From JBOHHR01 sp050740975 (GTDB lineage: Bacteria; Pseudomonadota; Gammaproteobacteria; JBOHHR01): a stretch of 9,577 nucleotides of DNA. Under the pieces are notes generated by a model. The model did no database searches and was not told where the DNA came from. It saw nothing but the letters and a program-made list of their open reading frames with translations. This document shows, piece after piece, positions 6,344 to 9,577 of the stretch; within the stretch, counting starts at the first letter, position 1; each line of letters opens with the position of its first letter. Where the stretch lies: contig JBOIEE010000215.1 in assembly GCA_050740975.1 (NCBI GenBank), positions 1-9,577 on the forward strand, read 5' to 3'. The translations under genes and the position numbers were made by a program.

Positions 6344-7088
6344 CGAGGAAGACCAGGAACAGTCGTTTATCTCTCATTTGGTCGAGCTACGCTCCCGGCT
6401 GCTGGCCTGTGTGCTGTGCGTGTTTCTGGTGTTTCTCGTCCTATCCTTTTTCGCGAAAAATATCTATGAAATTTTAGCCCAGCCGTTGCTGGGCCATCTC
6501 AGCGATGGCGCTACCATGATCGCCACAGAGGTGGCGGCTCCGTTTTTGACGCCTTTCAAGCTCACCTTGGTCGTATCGGCGTTTATCAGCATGCCGTATC
6601 TGCTCTATCAAACCTGGGCGTTTGTCGCGCCGGGACTTTATCGCCACGAACGCCGCTTGGTCGTCCCCTTGTTGGTGTCGAGCAGCTTCTTGTTTTACGC
6701 GGGTATTGCGTTTGCGTATTTTGTCGTCTTTCCCTTGATGTTTGCCTTCTTCATCGCCATCGCCCCGGAGGGCGTTACCGTGATGACGGATATCAGCAAA
6801 TATCTGGATTTCGTTCTCACCTTGTTTTTGGCGTTCGGCTTGGCATTCGAAGTGCCGATCGCAACTATCCTGCTGGTGAAAACCGGTATTACGACCAGCG
6901 AAGCCCTGGCTTCAAAACGCCCTTATGTGATTGTTGCTGCGTTTGTCATCGGTATGATTCTGACCCCGCCCGACGTTGTCTCCCAAACATTGTTGGCGGT
7001 ACCCGTCTGGCTCTTATACGAACTCGGCGTGATTTTGTCGAGGTTCGTGGTTCCTGCCGCCGACGCTCAAACCACCCAAGCTCAATGA
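6315..7088 (+). CDS. tatC: TatC, core membrane subunit of the twin-arginine translocase
   Basis: TatC binds the twin-arginine signal peptide and organises TatA and TatB. The 257-residue protein has the six membrane helices expected. Key residues are present: E24 and R26 in the cytoplasmic HLVELRSRLL (signal-peptide contact), P57 in AQPL, the PFLTPFKL segment near 76-83, E112 in GLYRHERR, E179 in FGLAFEVP, and TPPD with D220 before the last helices. ATG 6315 overlaps the end of tatB by 29 bases; GTG 6318 is possible and would change only one residue. The last residues (AADAQTTQAQ) are a short polar tail. It closes the operon and is convergent with dsbA. Confidence 0.97.
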   Translation: MVNQSPPPNNEEDQEQSFISHLVELRSRLLACVLCVFLVFLVLSFFAKNIYEILAQPLLGHLSDGATMIATEVAAPFLTPFKLTLVVSAFISMPYLLYQTWAFVAPGLYRHERRLVVPLLVSSSFLFYAGIAFAYFVVFPLMFAFFIAIAPEGVTVMTDISKYLDFVLTLFLAFGLAFEVPIATILLVKTGITTSEALASKRPYVIVAAFVIGMILTPPDVVSQTLLAVPVWLLYELGVILSRFVVPAADAQTTQAQ

Positions 7089-7144
7089 TCAAGCATTTCG
7101 ATGCATTCCATCCGTGCCTCCGCGGAATTTTTCATATCGCAACA

Positions 7145-7176
7145 GGCAAATGCGATTTTTGCTTTGCGCCATTTTT
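7145..7176 (+). terminator. Possible intrinsic terminator after tatC
   Basis: The arms GGCAAATGC (7145-7153) and GCTTTGCGCC (7161-7170) pair imperfectly, with two small bulges, around a GATTTTT loop. They are followed by ATTTTTC (7171-7177). The position, 57 bases after the tatC stop in a convergent gap, fits a transcription stop for the tat operon. The stem is weak. In the opposite direction no T-run follows, so it is unlikely to serve dsbA. Confidence 0.35.
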
Positions 7177-7232
7177 CAACCCGTTGCCCGTTTGGAACAG
7201 GTGCCTACCCCTAACAATCGAAGCCCGTATGG

Positions 7233-7877
7233 CTATTCGGCACCCAATCTTTCTTTCTCGATCAGCTTGTCGACCACCTGAAGCAAGGCGGGGTAGCTGC
7301 CAGTCAGGCTCGCGGCCGTACGGTACTTGCCGTTTACGATCATGGCTGGGACGCCGGTAACCCCGTAGTTGCGTACCATCTGCAAGGATTGTTTAAGTTT
7401 CGCATCGACGGCGAAGGAATTCAACGTTTGACGAAACTTCGCCTCATCCACCCCATGTTGGACGAAAAATGGCGCCAAATCATCCTCCGTGTCGAAACGC
7501 TTTTGATCTTTTATCAACGCTTCGAAAAGAGGCTTGTGCACCCTCTCTAACGCGTGCAGAGCCTCTGCGGTGTAATAAGCCCGGGCATGAACCAACCAGC
7601 GCGCATTGAAAGAGGCGGGCAGGCGCCGGAACGCAGCATGAGGCGGCCGCTCCGACAACCACTTTTCAAGATACGGTTCAAAGTCGTAGCAATGGGGACA
7701 ACCGTACCAGAAGATCTCTACCACCTCGACTTTGCCGCTTTCAACTTGGGTTGGCTGTTCTGGGATCACAAGCTCGTACTCCTTCCCTTCCAGCGGTTTC
7801 TTTCCCGAACCCGCCAACAGTAGCGATGAAAGACCCACCCCAAGGAAAAGCAAAACCAATCGAATGCTCTTTTTCAT
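7233..7877 (-). CDS. dsbA: DsbA-family periplasmic thiol:disulfide oxidoreductase
   Basis: DsbA introduces disulfide bonds into proteins arriving in the periplasm. This 214-residue protein has a signal peptide (MKKSIRLVLLFLGVGLSSLLLAG) and a thioredoxin fold. The active site is WYGCPHC with C60 and C63, and the cis-proline loop is GVTGVPAMIVNGKY with P177; an inserted helical domain lies between them. CPHC is the classic DsbA dipeptide. At the end of the signal peptide the motif LLLAGS resembles a lipobox with Ser where the lipid-carrying Cys would be, so it is probably a soluble or loosely anchored protein. AAGGGG on the minus strand (7884-7889) is a good ribosome-binding site for ATG 7877. 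The gene follows cytochrome c4 on the same strand after 172 bases, as in Pseudomonas. Confidence 0.93.
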   Translation of the reverse strand: MKKSIRLVLLFLGVGLSSLLLAGSGKKPLEGKEYELVIPEQPTQVESGKVEVVEIFWYGCPHCYDFEPYLEKWLSERPPHAAFRRLPASFNARWLVHARAYYTAEALHALERVHKPLFEALIKDQKRFDTEDDLAPFFVQHGVDEAKFRQTLNSFAVDAKLKQSLQMVRNYGVTGVPAMIVNGKYRTAASLTGSYPALLQVVDKLIEKERLGAE

Positions 7878-7902
7878 TTCTACCCCTTAAAAGGTTATGG
7901 AA

Positions 7903-7937
7903 ACTCTGAAAAACCCGTCCTTGAGATTTTTTAGAGT
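7903..7937 (-). other. Imperfect hairpin in the dsbA leader
   Basis: ACTCT (7903-7907) pairs with AGAGT (7933-7937), and AAAAA (7909-7913) with TTTTT (7928-7932), with one bulged base. It lies 26-60 bases upstream of the dsbA start on the minus strand. It is AU-rich and may be fortuitous, or may be a leader structure. Confidence 0.25.
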
Positions 7938-7961
7938 CGAAAAGCAAAAAGCGTGGCTTTT
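7938..7961 (-). terminator. Weak possible terminator of cytochrome c4 transcription
   Basis: On the minus strand AAAAGC-CAC-GCTTTT (7947-7961) forms a 6-pair stem with a three-base loop. It is followed by TTGCTTTTCG, a broken T-run. It lies 89 bases after the cytochrome c4 stop and ahead of dsbA. Stem stability is low, so read-through into dsbA is likely. Confidence 0.25.
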
Positions 7962-7970
7962 ACTTTTCTC

Positions 7971-8002
7971 CATTTCCCAAACACATACGTGTTCGAGAAA
8001 TG
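7971..8002. other. Hairpin between cytochrome c4 and dsbA
   Basis: Outer arms CATTTC (7971-7976) and GAAATG (7997-8002) and inner arms AACAC (7980-7984) and GTGTT (7989-7993) pair perfectly around a symmetric 3x3 internal loop, with an ATAC tetraloop: eleven pairs in all. No T-run follows on either strand, so it is not a standard terminator. It could be an RNA processing or stability element or a protein-binding palindrome. Confidence 0.35.
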
Positions 8003-8049
8003 CGCGGCAGTCCATATACCGCCGGAAGCCTTGAATAATCACAGCTTGC

Positions 8050-8700
8050 CTAATTTTTGCCCGCTATGGCCTGGTGCAGACCTTGGATGTATGAAGCTAC
8101 CGCTTGCATCTCTTTACTGCTTAGCCGCGCTGCGATATCGCGCATGACTGCGCTTTCCCCATCGTTGGAACGTTGGCCGGAGGCATAAGCCCGCAACTGT
8201 TTCTCGGTGTATTCCGGGTGCTGCCCTCGAAGGGCCGGGAAGCCCGCCGCGGGGTTTCCCTTCCCGCTAGGACCATGGCATGCCATACATGCCGGTACGC
8301 CGGAGCTATGAACGCCTCCGTGGTAGACCACGCGACCCAGGGTTATATGCGCTTTGGCGGCTTTCCCAATGGCGATCTCCTGCTGCGCATAGTAGGCGGC
8401 CAGATCGGAAATCTCGTCCTCGCTTAAGGATGCAGCCACCGGTCCCATGGCGGGGTCTACGCGCTTGCCCGCTTTGAAATCAGCCAGCTGTTTTTCCAGA
8501 TAAGCGGCATGCTGCCCAGCCAGCTTGGGCCATTGTGGCGCCAGGCTGTTCCCATCGTGGCCATGGCAAGCCGCACATACCGCTGACTTCGCCCTACCGG
8601 CTTCGATATCGCCTTGCGCTTGCACGCTCTCGGCTTTGGTCACCGCGATCCATCCAAAGCTCCAAGCGCCGGCAAAAAACAACACCCACTTCTTTAGCAC
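8050..8700 (-). CDS. Cytochrome c4, periplasmic dihaem cytochrome c
   Basis: Cytochrome c4 carries electrons in the periplasm, usually from the bc1 complex towards a terminal oxidase. From GTG 8700 the protein has 216 residues with a signal peptide (hydrophobic VLFFAGAWSFGWIAV, then TKA or VQA as cleavage site). Two haem-c domains follow in tandem: CAACH (42-46) with the Met ligand in DPAMG (M85), and CMACH (138-142) with Met in SAVMRD (M186). The WPKLAGQHAAYLEKQL and FPALRGQHPEYTEKQL stretches show the internal duplication typical of c4. An open frame continues upstream to 9009, but that part is antisense to engB and precedes the signal peptide. The GTG has GGGGGAG ten bases before it. It is divergent from engB and upstream of dsbA, an arrangement conserved in Pseudomonas. 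Confidence 0.93.
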   Translation of the reverse strand: MLKKWVLFFAGAWSFGWIAVTKAESVQAQGDIEAGRAKSAVCAACHGHDGNSLAPQWPKLAGQHAAYLEKQLADFKAGKRVDPAMGPVAASLSEDEISDLAAYYAQQEIAIGKAAKAHITLGRVVYHGGVHSSGVPACMACHGPSGKGNPAAGFPALRGQHPEYTEKQLRAYASGQRSNDGESAVMRDIAARLSSKEMQAVASYIQGLHQAIAGKN

Positions 8701-8710
8701 GGCGGCTACT

Positions 8711-8717
8711 CTCCCCC
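8711..8717 (-). promoter_or_regulatory. Ribosome-binding site fixing the GTG start of cytochrome c4
   Basis: GGGGGAG on the minus strand lies ten bases upstream of GTG 8700. It is the only strong purine-rich site near the signal peptide, which is why the far-upstream ATG was not used. It lies in the 106-base divergent gap to engB, whose AT-rich stretch around 8739-8750 may contain promoter elements that I could not resolve. Confidence 0.6.
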
Positions 8718-8806
8718 AACAGAATGCACCTTTCAGAATACAATAAATAACATGCCCCCGCCTATCCTCTGTCCACGTGTCCTGGATCAAATAAGGCTCC
8801 GCATCA

Positions 8807-9433
8807 ATGAATGAACCGGGCCGGCCGGCGGGCCTGTCGTACCACGGGGCATGCTTCCAACAAAGCGCCCACTCCTTGGCCCAACTGCCTTCGGATTCGG
8901 GGGCAGAGGTGGCCTTTGCCGGACGCTCGAATAGCGGTAAATCAAGCGCCATCAATGCGCTGACAGGCGCGCGCCAGCTTGCCCGCACCAGCAAGGCACC
9001 GGGACGCACTCAACAGATCGTTTTGTTTCAACTCGACGAAAACCGCCGCTTGGTAGATCTACCCGGTTACGGCTACGCGAAGGTGCCGGCTGCTTTAAAG
9101 AAGCATTGGGGCAATTTGATTCCGGCTTACTTACACTCACGCCGATCGCTGGTTGGTGTGGTGCTGACGATCGATATCAGGCACCTGCTGAAACCTATGG
9201 ACGAACAGATGCTTGCGCTTTGTCAGCAGGCTTCGCTGCCAGTGCATGTCCTTTTGACCAAGGCCGACAAACTGAGCAAAGGCGCCTGCGCAGCCACCGA
9301 GCAAAACATGCGCAGGATTTGCGAGAATCTGGTGTCGACGCTTGGCGTGCAACTATTCTCCGTTCCCAAGCGCTTGGGGGTCGAGCAATTGACCGCTGTT
9401 TTAGATGGCTGGTTTGCCACACACCCTGCTTAG
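8807..9433 (+). CDS. engB: EngB (YihA/YsxC), GTPase for large ribosomal subunit assembly
   Basis: EngB is a small, usually essential GTPase needed for 50S subunit maturation and, in some bacteria, for normal cell division. The 208-residue protein has the full G-motif set: G1 GRSNSGKS (39-46), G2 region ARTSKAPGRTQ (59-69) with the conserved Thr, G3 DLPGYGYA (84-91), G4 TKAD (151-154), and G5 FSVPKRLG (184-191). The QLPSDSGAEVAFAGRSN stretch closely matches E. coli YihA. The start ATG 8807 is preceded by AAGG at 8793-8796, a modest site. The first ~12 residues are less conserved. In Pseudomonas and E. coli the neighbour is polA with a small RNA between; here the 3' side carries the hairpin cluster described separately. 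Confidence 0.96.
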   Translation: MNEPGRPAGLSYHGACFQQSAHSLAQLPSDSGAEVAFAGRSNSGKSSAINALTGARQLARTSKAPGRTQQIVLFQLDENRRLVDLPGYGYAKVPAALKKHWGNLIPAYLHSRRSLVGVVLTIDIRHLLKPMDEQMLALCQQASLPVHVLLTKADKLSKGACAATEQNMRRICENLVSTLGVQLFSVPKRLGVEQLTAVLDGWFATHPA

Positions 9434-9449
9434 GGTTCCCTCGCGAAAC

Positions 9450-9502
9450 AAAAAAGAAAAGGCCCCGGCAAAGTACAGGGGAGAGAATTTCGTGCCGGGG
9501 CC
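9450..9502 (-). terminator. Strong intrinsic terminator, minus strand
   Basis: The arms GGCCCCGGCA (9461-9470) and TGCCGGGGCC (9493-9502) are perfectly complementary over ten pairs with a 22-base loop. In the minus direction the stem is followed directly by TTTTCTTTTTT. In the plus direction no T-run follows, so it does not look like a plus-strand terminator for engB, though the stem would also form in that transcript. Confidence 0.8.
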
Positions 9503-9577
9503 AACTATGCCCGGCTGGGGAAACCGGGCCAGTCCCGCTCAGGGAGGTAGAGCGGGTACGTTCGCCAGGAACGTATT
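9450..9577 (-). ncRNA. Putative small RNA with C-rich hairpin loops (sX13-like), 5' end possibly outside window
   Basis: On the minus strand four stem-loops follow one another with only short linkers: 9557-9575 (7-pair stem, loop CUGGC), 9534-9556 (CCCGCUC/GAGCGGG, loop UACCUCCCU), 9509-9529 (GCCCGG/CCGGGC, loop UUUCCCCAG) and 9461-9502 (10-pair stem, loop containing CUCUCCCC). The last one is followed by a U-rich run, which sets the 3' end and the strand. There is no reading frame of note. Spot 42 and ErsA are encoded beside engB/polA, and sX13 of Xanthomonas, as I recall, lies next to polA and exposes C-rich loops that pair with ribosome-binding sites. The sequence thus fits an sRNA of ~125 nt or slightly more that represses mRNAs through anti-Shine-Dalgarno loops. 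The structure is seen; the family and function are inference. Confidence 0.65.

Noticed and set aside
7085..7360. Plus-strand open frame starting at ATGA on the tatC stop, 91 codons
   Set aside because: The overlap start looks attractive, but the frame runs antisense into the end of dsbA, the product has no recognisable features, and a possible terminator lies inside it.
8701..9009. Upstream extension of the cytochrome c4 frame to an ATG at 9009
   Set aside because: The extra residues lie antisense to engB, precede a clear signal peptide, and a strong ribosome-binding site marks GTG 8700.
9461..9575. Plus-strand reading of the hairpin cluster as a CsrA/RsmA sponge, since its loops show AGGGAGG, TGGGGAAA and AGGGGAGAG
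   Set aside because: The loops contain GGA-like motifs on this strand, but there is no T-run after the cluster in the window and the only terminator signal points to the minus strand. It remains a weak alternative, or a 3' extension of the engB mRNA.
1..9577. CRISPR arrays, tRNA or rRNA genes, toxin-antitoxin or phage-defence genes
   Set aside because: No regularly spaced repeats, tRNA-like folds or protein motifs of such systems were seen on either strand.

Overview
The window is a GC-rich, gene-dense bacterial chromosome segment that is probably gammaproteobacterial. The evidence is the non-enteric histidine layout (separate hisI and hisE, followed by tatABC) and the dsbA / cytochrome c4 / engB cluster, a combination familiar from Pseudomonas-like and sulfur-oxidising gammaproteobacteria. 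The species cannot be named from the sequence. Nearly all genes belong to well-known families.

Layout. Positions 1-328 (minus) hold the start of an outer-membrane porin-like gene that runs off the left edge. It is divergent from a tungstate ABC transporter at 447-2784, in the order permease (tupB), ATPase (tupC), binding protein (tupA). Positions 2785-3385 hold a decayed, frameshifted and truncated IS630-type transposase plus the leader of the next operon. Positions 3386-5615 carry hisA-hisF-hisI-hisE, tightly packed or overlapping, for the middle and early steps of histidine synthesis. Positions 5737-7088 carry tatA-tatB-tatC, the complete twin-arginine translocase. Convergent with tatC on the minus strand are cytochrome c4 (8050-8700) and dsbA (7233-7877). 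The ribosome-assembly GTPase engB (8807-9433) is divergent from cytochrome c4.

The last ~128 bases hold no protein gene. They hold four consecutive stem-loops; the last one on the minus strand is a strong intrinsic terminator. Read on the minus strand, three of the loops expose C-rich motifs (CCUCCC, UCCCC, CUCCCC). This is the engB-adjacent position where Spot 42 (enterics), ErsA (Pseudomonas) and, as I recall, sX13 (Xanthomonas) are encoded next to polA. I read it as a C-rich-loop small RNA of the sX13 type and predict polA just outside the right edge on the minus strand.

How the genes work together. The porin and TupABC could form an outer-to-inner membrane route for an oxyanion such as tungstate. 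HisA/F/I/E act in one pathway. Tat exports folded cofactor proteins, while DsbA and cytochrome c4 act in the periplasm in disulfide formation and electron transfer. I see no defence system, CRISPR array, prophage or clearly new protein system. The most interesting items are the small RNA, the paired repeat in the porin/tup divergent promoter region, and the IS remnant where hisB/hisH would usually precede hisA.
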